A stretch of 64,000 nt of DNA, taken from NCBI GenBank assembly GCA_022059125.1, contig JAEUWY010000020.1, forward strand, positions 1,488,001 to 1,552,000. The letters are read 5' to 3'. The stretch comes from Corynespora cassiicola (lineage: Eukaryota; Ascomycota; Dothideomycetes; Pleosporales; Corynesporascaceae). Within the stretch, counting starts at the first letter, position 1. Every line of letters starts with the position of its first letter. The notes beneath the pieces were generated by a model. The model saw nothing but the letters and a program-made list of their open reading frames with translations. It ran no database searches and had not been told where the DNA came from. Shown one piece after another: positions 34,646 to 47,193 of this stretch. Position numbers and translations under genes: made by a program.

Positions 34646-36567
34646 CTACGTTTGTTCTCGCGGATTCTTCTCCCACATCAGGAAAACAGTTAGAAACGCA
34701 ACCGCTCCAAAAGCTGTTATTGAATAAGCCTGTTTCGAAATCCCTGAGCATAACTATCTCGAACCAATAGCTGTAAGTGCTCCGGAAGAGTATTAATGAG
34801 CTTTACAGACATCTCGATCGATTCTGCCTGAGCCGTTGACAGTATAGAGGCCAAGTTCGAGGTAACATGCTCGTTCATAAGGTTGATACATGCTGCGACG
34901 CCGATAGAACCTCCGAGCGATCGGAACTGGCCGATTCCACCCATACCCACAGCTACAAAAACTTAGTCCAAGAGTATATAACAATATTTGAGATTGGCAC
35001 ATATCTAAATCTTCCGCACTGAAGAAAATTGTTGCCGATAGTATGCCAACCCCTACACAAATTCCGATTCCAAACCCACATATTACCTCGACACCATGAC
35101 CAAAGTCGGGATATGGGCCAGAAGAAGTGGGAAATGCTATCATTAGCCCGGCACCTATCAACTGTATGATGCAGCCAGCTAACAACAAGTAGAAGGGTGG
35201 TATGTGGCGCTTGGACATTAAAATTGTTCCAAGTGCAGACCCAAATGGAACGCCCAATGTAACAGGTAACAAGCGATATCCAGCGACAATCGCAGATGTT
35301 TTGTGAAAAATCTGCCATCTTTGAGGTAAGATAAAAACCAGCGAGTAAAGCAGAGCACCAGACCATATATTGCTGGAAAAAAGAGCGAGGAAAAATCGAT
35401 TCGTGAGTACCTGATTATGTGTAAGCTCAAATCAAACAGCTATTACGGGAAGACTTACCCTCCAAGGTAGAATTGGCTCCTGCATTGTATCCCTCACTGA
35501 TTGATATTTTGACCAGCCAAATACGGCACACCATAGAAATATAGCAAATACAAAGGGTACCAAAACAGTAGCACTATGCCACGGGTGCCCAACACTACTT
35601 TGTTCTAAAACCGTCAACATTAATGTAGTTGCAGCCAACAATAAGCCAGTCCCAAGGAATTCCAGCTTTTGGACACATTCCATTGATGTTTGCGGCACCG
35701 ACAACGAGTGGGGATAAGGTAAATGAGCCGGAATACACGAATACAACAGGATAAATGAAAACGCTCCGATAGGTATACTATTATCATATTCACCATTCTT
35801 TTCTGGTGGAGAAGTGTTAGAAACTCACTTCATCTAAAATATCCATCTCCAAGTGGAATTTTGGCTTATCGCGCCACCTAGGATTGGGCCCAACATGCTA
35901 CAGAATACGACGACTGCAGCTACAATCGTAGAGCAAAGCGGGTATTGAGCAGCTGTGCACATCTCAGGGAGAAGGATAAAAACCATTGAATAGATGCCGG
36001 CCCCACCTATGCCTTGGAAAGCTCGAAAGATAATTCTGACAGTTGTCAGATTATACCAATGAATCCTAATGAAATAACTCGCAGTTGTGTCATTGTATGT
36101 GAAGTACCACAAGCAATGGATGCAATAATAAAAACAAGAAGCGATATAGCAGCGACTAATCTCCGACCGAATATATCGCTCAGTTTCGCTGTTATCACTA
36201 GAAATCCTAAACCGATCAGCAAAAGTGGTACTAGAATACTTTTCAACCTAAGACACGAACCTGTGTAGGTAATCAGGTACGCGTTGACGATCCGGCTACT
36301 CTGGTCAAACCCGCCCAAGGAGTCCGCGATTGAAATCAAGGCAGTATTGACGATCGAAGTGTCGACCGATGATAGGAAGAGGCCCAGACATAGCCTAAGA
36401 ATCCACATTCAGTACTGATCTATCACAGGAGGAGAAACATACGAAAGATTGAGCATCTGCAGGTTTTCTTTCGACAAGATCATTCGGTCCGGCTTAGAGC
36501 TAGTAGTTCCTGTTGCCTCAGCTGAAATACGAACCAACTCAATGTTATCGCTATCTGTTATCTCCAT
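34646..36567 (-). pseudogene. DHA2-type MFS multidrug transporter, frame-broken
   Basis: The gene reads from 36567 to 34646 with clear homology to 14-helix drug:H+ antiporters. Intact stretches are the start MEITDSDNIELVRIS, TM1 SSVDTSIVNTALISIADSLG, the TM2-3 motif ITAKLSDIFGRR, FRAFQGIGGAGIYSMVF, LGPILGGAISQNSTWRWIF, PILPWR, LTNRFFLALFSSNIWSGALL, GQFRSLGGSIGVAACIN and the end AFLTVFLMWEKNPRE. Some introns still look functional (36442-36395; 36260-36207, which is 54 nt). However, a TAG follows WRWIF directly at about 35836. The junctions near 36050 and 34990 cannot be joined in frame with GT/AG sites, and the last segment is frame-shifted at about 34725. Several independent lesions point to a decayed gene rather than one sequencing error. 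Such pumps often sit in metabolite clusters, which fits the PKS remnant beside it. Confidence 0.75.
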
Positions 36568-37189
36568 TCTGACAGTATTTTGTGAGTATCTAAAGTGTTG
36601 AATGTGGCGTAGCTATCAATACCAGGTCGTTGCCTCATGAGCGACACGGATGTTCATCAAGTTCGTTCTCGAAGACACGACCAGGAGGAGTTACGAGAAT
36701 GAAAACTGTATGTACGTGTGACAAGTTTCAGGAGTTGGTATGTACGAAATGAAAGAAATGGGATTAAGAGGTAACCTGTGTTTTTGAAGCACTTGTAGAA
36801 GCTCCCTAATACAAGGGTATTAATTTATCCATCCCACTGGGCCCCGAATTCATGCAGAAACATCCAGACAGCCCGATCCTAGACCCGAACATTGTTAGTG
36901 AAGAAAAAAAAAAAGCCTTGTGTGGGCATGTCAATGTAGAGTACAGAAAAATCGCAATTTTTCTATGCCTAATTTAAGTGTTGTTGCACTCATAGAGGAA
37001 CATAATGATAGACAAAATTCTCATCATTAAAAATGAAGTCCGATAGGTTTTTTTCTTGGACTCCGAGAAAAAAAAGGCAAATTATTGAGAATAAGCTGAC
37101 ACTGATTCTGCACTTAAACCGCCCCTAGCCCACTTATCCACTGATCCATTGATCACATTTTAAGTGAATATTTCTCATCCGAGGACATC
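36568..37189. other. Divergent AT-rich intergenic region
   Basis: This stretch lies between the MFS pseudogene (minus) and the PTH11-like gene (plus). It has A-runs and no coding signal. Confidence 0.5.
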
Positions 37190-38457
37190 ATGTCTGGAAG
37201 GTTTTCTCCCTCAGAGGTCTACACTTTTTTGAGTGTCCAGGCTGTTGTCGGTACTATTGCGGTTGCACTGAGATTTTGGGCGCGCCGTATTAAGAGAGCA
37301 ACATTTTGGTGGGATGATTGGCTGGCTCTGCTTACTGTTATATTATTTTGGGGCTTTGCAGGAATTGCTATAGAAGGTTAGTCGTCACGCATATCAATCA
37401 CAATCTATTGCCCTGACCCAATGAGCACAGCAACTAGACAGGATTTTGGAGAGGAACTAAATCCAATGCAAGGGCCTTATGATGAAATAGAATTTCATAA
37501 TAAGGTGAAAACGGTAACAAGTATTTGATGCAGTTCTTCGACTGACTTGTTCTAGTTAATGGTGGCTGACCTTGCGCTTACTGCTGTTACCGTGACGACT
37601 GCAAGATTAAGCATCATCTTTCTGTATTATCGCATATTCTCCGTGTCTACCCAAATGACTCTGTGTCTATGGGCCATCGGTATGGCGTCAATGGGCTGGA
37701 TGATCGGATCCCTTGTGATCCTTCCTCTAAATTGCCAGCCAGTCCATGCTTTATTCGACCCAACAGTCACCGGAAAATGCTTGAATTCCCAAAAGCAGAT
37801 TATGGCAGCAGAAATCATAAATTCTGTTCTTGATACTCTTCTGGTTGTATTGCCAATCCCATTGATCAAGAAACTACATCTTCCGATGCGAGAGAAGGTT
37901 GCAATTAGCACTATATTCCTCTTAGGAGGGCTGTAAGTTGTCTAATGTGAGGAAGTCTCAGCTTGTATTAACTATACGCTCAGAGTTTCGGTTACTAGTA
38001 TTCTTGTCATAGTATACACGTACAAGCCCGATTTGCCAAAGTGTAAGTTCCTTGATATTGTGGTGGAAGATCTTTAACATGATGTAATACTGATGTAGAC
38101 GACACCATGGGCTCCCTGCTATGGATTTCACTCCAGCTATGCTCAAGCATAGTTTGCTGTTTTTTACCAGTACTACGCCCATTCCTTACGATAATAACTC
38201 ATCAAGTGAAGGTTATATTGCCAATCACGTATTGGTATAGATTTTTGTCGTCAGGGAAAAGGCTGCAAAGCGGTCCGAATTCGTATACCAATGAAGGAGC
38301 CAGGGGGATTGAGCTTGGAGACATACCGGAAACAGAACAAAGTAACACAGAGCTCTGGAATAGCGAACATTCAATTGTAGAGGCAATAGAACACGGCCAT
38401 AGTACCTTGCGCTTCGACATATCAGTGCAAAAAGCCAGCGAACACGGAATCATCTAG
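37190..38457 (+). CDS. PTH11-like/SAT4-type fungal seven-helix membrane protein
   Basis: Five exons (37190-37376, 37431-37504, 37559-37932, 37984-38042, 38099-38457) join without frame conflict to about 350 residues. The layout matches the fungal rhodopsin-like domain family. TM1-2 are around EVYTFLSVQAVVGTIAVALR and the typical FWWDDWLALLT. Then come TTARLSIIFLYYRIF, LNCQPVHALFDPTVTGKCLN, INSVLDTLLVVLPIPLIKKL and MREKVAISTIFLLGGL. The last TM is followed by a cytoplasmic tail. This is the PTH11/SAT4 group, some of which act as G-protein-coupled receptors; SAT4 itself belongs to a toxin cluster. The N-terminus has no CFEM domain. It appears intact although it sits between decayed genes in an AT-rich island. 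The donor of the second intron could be 9 nt further right. Confidence 0.8.
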
Positions 38458-39283
38458 ATCTTTGAATAGAAATCACAAAGTAAATAGGCCTCGTCGTGTA
38501 TGTGAAGCGAGAACCTCAGTTCAAGTCATTTACTGGGTTGACCATTAGCTCTATGCTTGCACAAATGGTGACAATGGAGGATAAGCCCGAACGGCGTCTA
38601 GGGCGTATCCACTATATCAGCTTTGTGCCTCAATCCGGGAAATAGGCATAACCCATTTCAGCACAAGTCATTTAGTTTTGATATCAGGTAACGGAAATGG
38701 GCCCATCCAATGATCAACGACTCGACCGGAAATCGACGGAAATTGGGACAGACTCATACCCAGAAGCTATAATGAACCATGAAGAGGGAATTGGGCCTTA
38801 TCAAGCAACTATCTCAATCCATCACGAGGCAAGTCGAGTGGGTACACTTCGTAACAGAGTCCAGACCGGAAGCAAGATCCGCTTCGCCGCCGTGATTTTT
38901 GCAGCGGCCGCAGGATTAGAGACTGGGCCTCGGCAAAGCTTACGTGCTCGATGGTGATGTCGCTGGTCTCTGTGGGGCCCAGAAGCCATGGCAAGAGGAA
39001 GATCGGGGAGTATTTTTCCATTCCGCCACCAGACAGGCAAAAGAGCGAAGGATCATCTGGATGGTGAGGCGGTAGACTCGGTGCGTGATGTGAAATCTCA
39101 ACCGAGGATTGGCAGACCCTGGCGCGACTCCACCAATCACGCAGCACGGACGTCAGCCTTATCGGCCAGTTACGTCGCTCCTCCGGGCGGAGGGGCAAGG
39201 GAAGCTCATAAAGTTAGCTTTTTGGGGAGCCAGATGATGGCCTTGGTAACGTAGCCTCTCCGCCTGCTTCGTCGTCGCTGTAT
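38458..39283. other. Intergenic; right edge of AT-rich island
   Basis: No gene. Composition returns to GC-rich at about 38.8 kb, marking the island boundary. The right end is the promoter of the SPATA20-like gene. Confidence 0.5.
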
Positions 39284-41874
39284 ATGCCTCCGGTGCGATT
39301 CCACCTAAGAGGTCCCTGCGCTTCCACTGCTACACGATCCTCCGTCTCAGCTGTGCCTAGCCGTCGCGTCCCGGTCCCTCAGTCCGTCCCGCCACCGCGA
39401 GCTCTTCCGCAAGCTCAGTTGCTCAGATTTCACACCCACGTCTTGAGAATGGACGTACGAGATCTCTCCGAGGGGGTATCGTCCCTGAAGGATGACCTGA
39501 AGCTGAAGAACCGGCTTAACGAGTCGAGAAGCCCGTATGTAAGTGCCGGCGCAAGGTATGTCGCGCATGTGCAGCCAAACTGATGACGTGGGGTAGGTGC
39601 GCGGGCATATGAACAACCCAGTGGCCTGGCAGATGTGGGGGCCTGAGGCCATTGAGCTTGCAAAGAAGTCGAACCGTCTGATCTTTATCAGTATTGGATA
39701 TGCGGCATGTCACTGTAAGACTCATAAGGATAACAGGTGGGAACACCGTAGAGGCTAACTTGCGGGCAGGGTGCCATGTCATGGAACGTGAGTCATTCGA
39801 GAACGATGAAGTCGCCGCTATCCTCAACTCCTCCTTTATTCCAATCAAAATCGACCGCGAAGAACGCCCCGATGTCGACCGCATATACATGAACTATGTC
39901 CAGGCGACGACCGGCTCAGGGGGCTGGCCACTCAACGTCTTCATCACACCAGATCTAGAGCCCATCTTTGGTGGCACATATTGGCCAGGACCAGAATCTA
40001 CAATGGCACTAGGGAATCACGTCGGCTTCGTAGGCATATTAGAGAAGATCCGAGACGTTTGGAAGAACCAGCAGCAGCGGTGTCTAGAGTCCGCAAAGGA
40101 AATTACAACACAATTGCGAGAGTTTGCTCAGGATGGCAGCATCAGTCGGAAAGAAGGCGCCGATTCAGATGGCCTCGATTTAGAGCTTCTAGAGGAAGCT
40201 TATGAGCATTTCGCGGCAAAATACGATCGTGATTACCCAGGGTTTCCCACGGGTGCTCCCAAGTTTCCAACTCCATCAAACTTGGCATTTTTGCTGAAGC
40301 TCTCGCAATATCCCAGCGCAGTAGCTGATGTCGTGGGCGCGAAAGAGTGCACCCAAGCCAAGGACATGGTGCTGGCGAACTTGCGCGCCATGAACTATGG
40401 TGGCATACACGACCAAATCGGGAATGGGTTCGCGCGATACTCTGTGACGAGAGACTGGAGCTTACCGCATTTTGAGAAGATGTGAGCAGTAGGATGATCG
40501 CCCCGTGCTACAGTTCTAACATATGATAGGCTCTACGACCAAGCACAGCTGCTCCCAGTATACCTCGATGCCTACCTCATGACGAGAGACCCGGATCATC
40601 TATCTGCAGTCCACGACATTGCGACATATCTGACGACACCGCCCATGCATGCTGCTACCGGGGGATTCTTCTCCGCCGAGGACGCTGATTCGCTATACCG
40701 ACCTGCAGACAAGGAGAAGCGCGAAGGTGCCTTTTATGTATGGACACTCAAAGAATTCCAGACGGTTCTGGGAGACCGCGATGCTGATGTATTGGCACGA
40801 TACTATAATGTCAGAGACGAGGGAAATGTCAGCCCCGAGCATGATGCGCATGACGAGCTCATCGACCAGAATGTGCTGGCGATTAGCAGTACACCGGACA
40901 GCCTAGCAAAAGAATTCGCGCTCTCCGTCGAGGAGGTAGACAAGATCTTAAGAGAAGGAAATGCGAAGCTCCTCGATCACCGAAACAGAGAGCGCCCCCG
41001 ACCAGCCCTCGACGACAAAATTGTAGTCGCATGGAACGGCCTCGCCATCGGAGCCCTCGCCCGCACCGCAGCAGCCCTCTCCTCCTCGGACCCCACAGCC
41101 TCAAAAACCTATCTCGCCGCCGCCGAAAAGGCAGCCTCCTTTATCAAATCCGAGCTCTACGACACCACCTCGCACACGCTGAGGCGCGTCTACCGCCAAG
41201 GCCCCGGCGACGTTCCCGGCTTCGCAGACGACTACGCCTACCTCATCGCCGGCCTGCTCGACCTGTACGAAGCCACCTTCAACGACGCACACCTCGAGTG
41301 GGCCGACGCGCTGCAGAAATCGCAGATAGAGCGCTTCTGGGATGCCCAGCATTTGGGCTTCTTTTCCACGCCGGAGAACCAGACGGACCTCATCATGCGG
41401 CTCAAGGACGGCATGGACAATGCCGAGCCCGGCACCAACGGCGTGTCGGCGCGCAATCTCGATCGCCTGGCCGCCTTGCTCGAGGATGCGGACTATGCGC
41501 AAAAGGCGCGCGACGTGGCGTCCGCGTTCGAGGCCGAGATCATGCAGCACCCGTTCCTGTTCCCCAGCATGATGGATGCGGTTGTGGTTGGGCGGTTGGG
41601 CATTCGGCACGCGGTGGTCACGGGCGAGGGCGAGAGAGTCGAGGAGTGGCTCAAGAGGCATCGCGAGCGGCCTGCGGGGCTGGGCGCCGTGAGTCGCGTC
41701 GGGGACGGCGCGGGCGAGTGGTTGAAACAGCGCAATCCCCTTGTGCGATCTCTCGATGCGGGAAAAGAGGCCGTCATGGTGTGCGAGCAGGGCGCGTGCC
41801 GCGATGAACTCAATCTGGCCATGGGCAGCTTGGGGGATGCGATCAAGGATCTGGGAACTGCCCAGGGAAGATGA
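39284..41874 (+). CDS. SPATA20/YyaL-type protein (DUF255 thioredoxin-like plus six-hairpin domain)
   Basis: The exons are 39284-39538, 39597-39714, 39770-40481 and 40530-41874, 809 residues, the normal family length. The N-terminal thioredoxin-like DUF255 domain has NPVAWQMWGPEAIELAKKSN, the spliced CHWCHVMERESFE motif (CxxC), IKIDREERPDVDRIYM and GGWPLNVFITPDLEPIFGGTY. The large C-terminal part is an alpha/alpha-barrel resembling N-acylglucosamine epimerase/cellobiose-epimerase folds (HAATGGFFSAEDADS, WNGLAIGALARTA). Function is poorly known: SPATA20 is a putative redox or sugar-handling protein, nearly universal from bacteria to man. The first 50 residues are Arg/Ser/Pro-rich without acidic residues, which may be a mitochondrial presequence. 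If not, Met at 39449 is an alternative start. Confidence 0.93.
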
Positions 41875-44800
41875 CTTGTCTGGCCCGTCGGCCGGGAGCG
41901 GGAAACGTCAGGCAGGACATGACATGGTACGGTATGACACGAGTGGCAAACCCAAAAACGACATCTGACGATTATGCGTCCAACGTGGATTAATGTGGCT
42001 GATGAGATGGATTTTCTATGGAGTTGGGGCGATATCCTTTCATTTTGCGTCCGTTTCAGACTCAGACCTCCGGATCCCACCATGGAGGCGGGTGTTGATA
42101 TTGACACCAAGAATTTCATGACTATGGATATAGTGTTGCTTGTAGTGACCAAACGTTTCTGATGGTGCAAGCGTGTGATGTTTGTTGAGGGGTTCTGGCC
42201 GATTCGGTAAAGGCAGGGATACGTGTATGCCTGGTCCGAAGTATCATCTATCTCATACATAACGGCTGGATATCGTACTTGTACCAAGCAACTTTCACTC
42301 TTTGTGATGGGGGTATCCCTGAAGAAGGGTATATAGTACTCTATTAGTGGCAAGCAGGCCACGAGTTAGCAGTCGTGGAGGACGATATGTTTTGGCGCCC
42401 GCAACAGCTCTTCCAATTGACACCTAGTCGACGCAGAGTACGAAATTTCAAGTCGGTACCAGGAAGAGTGAACGAAAGAAACGAGAGTGTATTGTTCCTT
42501 CTGTCAAATGAGGGTTTGAGAGGAATGACAACTTCTCGCCTTTGTGCCAGAGATACTAGGTCGGCAACAAGCAGCCCTTATGTTCGGCTCCCGGCATCCG
42601 CCATGCAGCGGAAAAGGATCCAAAGAAGAAAAGTCGTCGGGGGGTGAAATGAAACGGTTAAGCGTATCGCATGAACGCACACGGCCGCCAGATTAACAAA
42701 GAATAAGAAAGATGGTGGGGTCATGCGGGGATGAGAAATTCTATACTTTGTTCGTTAGTATGAGAAAACAGAACAAAAGCGCAAGGCGTCTCTTCTGCAA
42801 CTTGGTGATCGGAAATCTAGATATGAAGGAGTTTCGACGAACACGCTCGGAGCGTCTATGGAAATCAATTTTTGCTGTCCGTTGGGCAATTTTCTTTCCC
42901 TCGACTGAGGCCAACGTCGAAGCACCCACGATCTCGAGTGGAAAGCTAGGTTGATCTCTGAGCTTTCCATTGTGTAAAGCGGCGCCCCAATACCGAGTCC
43001 ACGCATAATGAGTGCAGATACAAGATTCCAATGGCGCATGTCTATCCCATATCAACGTGATAGCTCGACCCGAGGTCAATAATAAATGGTCTCATGAGCC
43101 ATCTTTTATTCCATTGTTGCAGACTAGACAGGGTCAACTGCAGCGATGGATTACCAGTGCTGGATTGTAGATGGCCACTGACGCAATAGGAGAATTGGTG
43201 TCTTCTGAAAAACTGTCAATAAGGATTATGCCGCAATCCACCACAGTGTGGGTCTCGGGAGCATCCATGGCCGCCATGTACTATTGAAAGCTGAAACACT
43301 GTCAATTAGAATCGCCGAATGCGTGGCCTATTAGGGGATTTAGCATATTGAAAGGGGCATGTGGTCAGCTAAAGGGGATGCCATCATCGAGTAGCGAGAA
43401 AAGCGCCATAATAGCGGAGAATAATGACTCGAGAGCATACGTAGCACGTCTTGCTCTAGAAAAGCACTCCAGATATTCAGGAGAAGCCGTAGGCGGAACC
43501 ATCTGAGATGATGGATGGGGCGGAGCAGGTAATATTCGTGCTCAAGGTTCGACCGAGACCAGGAGCGGTTTGCTCAGCCTCATAGCCGATGGTATGTTGT
43601 GCGCAGACATCAGCTAGTGTGGCGTCCACTACGATGCATGCTGTGAAGGTTATTCGATTAGGTGTCAGTGGAGACCAAGAGATAGGGGCTTTTAATGGGC
43701 GACCGGTGTTGTACACCCAGTTCATGATGAAGCCGAAAGTTCCGATAGGCGAGGCTAGATGCAAGAGTCGCGAAAAGAATCAGGTAGGCAGAGCGGCTAG
43801 ATCCAAGAGGCCGGAAGGCGGGAGGAATGGTCAAGCAATGGAAAATCTCCCGAGAAGAAGCAACTCGCGTGACCAGGGCAGCGCCCGTAATTTCAAACAT
43901 AGCGCGGTACATCGCGTTGACTCCTCTCTTGAGCGGTTAAGGTTCCCCGTCGCGTAGAATTGTGCAGTAGAGTGACACTGGTGATCTGATCGGCTGGTCT
44001 AAAGTGATGCCCCGAAGATCAAACACAATTCAATATTGAGCGGATCGACGACGGTCTTCATGCGTGTTTCCCGCAACAATGCGGTCTCTCGAAAGAAAGA
44101 AAGAGGGAGGAGAGTAAGCGCGGGTCTCTGGGACGTTCTTGCGCATTGAAAGGAGGGCTTCCGAAGGCCGGCCAGTGGAAATGAACAGCCAGCCGGCGGT
44201 GGGTCTTTGGTATTACGAACACTTCGGCCAGTAGCAAATGGCGACATAAATGAGCAATTTTGGGGGCGAGCAGATAGAATTTGGATGGAACTTCACCTCC
44301 GAATATCTGCCGGTTAGCTAAGTAACGTAATGGTGGCTCACGACGTGAGACTGATGAAGCTGCGCGCGAAGGCTCTCGGGCGCGCAATCGGATCGGCCAG
44401 TGCTGGTGAGCAGTACGATCTAGATCTGACAATGCGGTCGCGACAGAGGGCAGAGGCAATGGAGGCAGCCGTGCGAGCTGATAACGATTGGCCTTATTTC
44501 GGGGTGACAGGGGTGCAGGTCGGAAATAATATACCCCACCGTGGGAATGCGCCTAGGACGAAGAGTCTGCTCAACGCTGAGACGGTGTGGAGATGACAGC
44601 CTAGATGCAGCCCAAACGGCGCAACGTGCAGCCCCATCTCACCTGGGTGCCACAGCAGCAGCAAAGATAGAGATGGTGGCTGGCGGTTGGCAGACTGGAT
44701 GACGGTGGCGATCGACGCATGTCATTCCAGATGAAGGGAGGTGTGACAGTGTGGCACGCGATTTGAGAGGTGTGGCAGCGCGAGGGCGGCTGGCGACTGG

Positions 44801-46085
44801 CGGCTGGCGGCGACGGGCAATACAGCAACTGGTGGAGCGGTGACGGCGAGGCGCCTAGGTGTTCACAGTGTGCGCCCGCTTGGCTGGCCGGTTGGCCAGA
44901 GGATGGGAGGGTCAGGGAGAGGAGGGTAGGTGAGGGAGGGTCGAGATGAAGGGATCCGCTGGCCGGCTGACTGAGCCCGACTTTTGGCAGGCAGGGTCGG
45001 GGCTTGGCAGGGGAGCGGCCATCGACCCCGCGCGCACCTGCCATTTTGCGCCTGTCATCCTAGAGGCGATCGCTACACACCCAATCAGATGCGCTGCTGG
45101 CCGCCTGAGCTTCTATCTGAGGCATGGCGCCCCTGCAGGCATCCGCTTCCTCATCTTAACTTAGCCTCATGTTCTCGCCGAGTCCCTGTACGAGCTCATC
45201 AAACCTCGTCCCGCTCGCCGCTGGCCGCTGGCCGCTGGCGCACACGAGTCGCCTCCCGCCCGTCGAGCCACCGCTACAGTCGCAGCATGCCCGCCAGCCC
45301 GCTGCTTGTGCCTCAGGCTGTCAGGGCCGCCTCCTCTGCTCCACTCCACGGGCAACAAAGGATGCCCGAGCCAGCACGCTAGCCACCAGCACACCAGCAC
45401 ACCAGCTCACCAGCTCGACCTGCTGTACCGGCTCGTATCGCATCGCCCGCAGTGGCGCCCGTTGGCTCGACTTGCCGTCGTTCCTGGGTGATCGACCGCA
45501 TCATTACCGGAGAGATTCGTCTCATCTCGTGCTAAGATTGTCCATCAGCTGGCCCTCTCGCGCCCTGGCCATGGCAACAGGCTCGTAAAATTGTGATGCC
45601 GTGCCGTGCGTCATCCTAAGAGCACGCTGACTTGTTTCAGGACAAGGCCTATTCGCTTAAGCCCAAGCCGCTCCAGTTCCTTAAAACCGCCTGCCGTCCC
45701 CGTCCCTCGCTGCCTCTCCATCTTTTGATCACCCACATTCCTTTGTTGATCTGCGATCTCTTCCTCGTGCAGCCTTGTCTACACAGGACCACACTCTTTT
45801 GTCCATTGTCCAAATACACACACTCTTTTATCCACTTGCGCCTAGTCCGCATCCACATCGCAGCCCTCAACTCAGAGAATCCCAAGTACGTTTTCCTGCT
45901 CTTTTCCGGTGGTGGCGAGACGGTCTGTCGCATCTATAAAGTAGTTGACCGTCGTTGCCCTACCGTCTTGTTTTTGTCGTGAGCCCATTCTGACTGGTCT
46001 TGAATAGTCGTCCCATACGTGATCAGAGATCCCCTACATTGCCTCGCCAAGACATCAACACCAAGCTCTTTTAAACGTTTTCACG
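41875..46085. other. Long region without a supportable gene
   Basis: About 4.2 kb. A pair of minus-strand frames at 43477-43912 has a hydrophobic stretch but no recognisable family. From 44600 to 45600 the DNA is GC-rich with CTGGCGGCTGGCG and CACCAGCACACCAG-type short repeats. The last 400 bp are C/T-rich and look like the promoter and leader of the CAP protein gene at 46086. Confidence 0.5.
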
Positions 46086-47193
46086 ATGCGCTCCTCCGTC
46101 CTCCTTACTTCGGCCATGGCCATGGGCGCTGTCGCCAGCCCCCTCGGCATGCTTAAGCGTTACATCGTCACCGAGCTTGACCTCGAGGTCAAGACCGTTA
46201 CCGTCTATGTCACTCCTGGACAGCCCATCCCTACCCCCGAGGCCTATGGTGTCCAGCCAGTGGAGCCTAGCAGCAGCACTACCTGCCTCGAGGATGAGAG
46301 CTCTACTCCGGCCCCGGCTCCCCCGGCCTCCTCGGCTCCTGCCCCCTCTTCCCAGGCCCCGGCTCCCGTGCCTTCCTCCTCCGAGGTCTACGTCCCTCCG
46401 GTCGTAACCCCTACTCCCACTCCCACTCCCACTCCCACTCCGTCGCCCTCCCCGGAGTACCCCGCATCTTCCGCTCCTGAGCCGAGCAGCAGCGCCCCTG
46501 CTCCTACCTCCGCTGCTCCCTCTCCTTCATCAACTCCCGACTACGGCTCCCATGAGTCTGGTGAAGGCCAGGCCGAGCTTACTTCCGGTCCCGAGTACAA
46601 GGCTGCCGTTCTTTACCACCACAACGCTGCTCGTGCCAACCACGATGCTGCTCCTCTCGTGTGGGACGACCTCTGCGAGGAAAATGCCCGTTATGCTGCG
46701 AATCTGTGCGTCTTTGATCATGCGTTCCCCGAGAACTCCGAACCGCAAGGTCAAAATCTCTTCACGGTTTCTGGCGATGTCTTCAACGTCACAGCCGGTA
46801 TCTACGAATCTTGGGTAAGCACGCCATTCTTCTCATTCACACCATAGCTCCATCTATACCCTCTGCGCAAGGTGCTAACAGATGCTACAGTACAAGAACG
46901 AATTCAAGATCATGACTGATAACGGCCTCTGGGGAGTCGAAGACCTTGGAGCGATGGACATCTTCCACGAGATCGGACATCTCACCCAGATGGTCTGGAA
47001 GGAGACCACAAAGGTTGGCTGCGCATCGGTCGACTGTAGCGGCCGCATGAAACTCAATGCTGAGGACTCAACTTTTACGGAGATGGACAAGTACACCGTT
47101 TGCAACTATGCCAGCCCTGGTAACGGAGCAACCAAGTTTGTTGAGAACGTGGCCATCCCCAAGTCGTCTGTTTTGGGAAGCTGGCTTGATTAG
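46086..47193 (+). CDS. Secreted CAP/SCP/PR-1 family protein with Pro/Ser/Thr linker
   Basis: The exons are 46086-46814 and 46891-47193 (76-nt intron), 343 residues. A signal peptide (about 1-18, MRSSVLLTSAMAMGAVAS) and a possible KR processing site at 24-25 precede a long Pro/Ser/Thr-rich region. That region includes a run of PT dipeptides encoded by CCCACT repeats (about 46409-46440). The CAP domain (about 176-343) has YKAAVLYHHNAARANHDAAP, LVWDDLCEENARYAANLC, the HEIGHLTQMVWKETTKVGC motif and the CNYASPGN motif. The usual His/Glu cavity residues are present. Fungal CAP proteins (Pry-type) bind sterols or fatty acids and are exported; some act in virulence. The linker probably carries O-mannose. 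Confidence 0.92.
46409..46440 (+). repeat. CCCACT hexanucleotide repeat within CAP gene
   Basis: About five tandem copies of a six-base unit encode (Pro-Thr)n in the linker of the CAP protein. Such in-frame hexamers can change copy number without breaking the frame. Confidence 0.7.

Noticed and set aside
41031..41807. 258-codon plus-strand frame
   Set aside because: It is an alternative-frame shadow of the SPATA20-like gene and consists mostly of Arg/Pro.
43477..43912. Possible small minus-strand membrane or secreted protein in two pieces
   Set aside because: There is one hydrophobic stretch, but no family, no clear signal peptide start and no firm splice sites, so it was not called as a gene.
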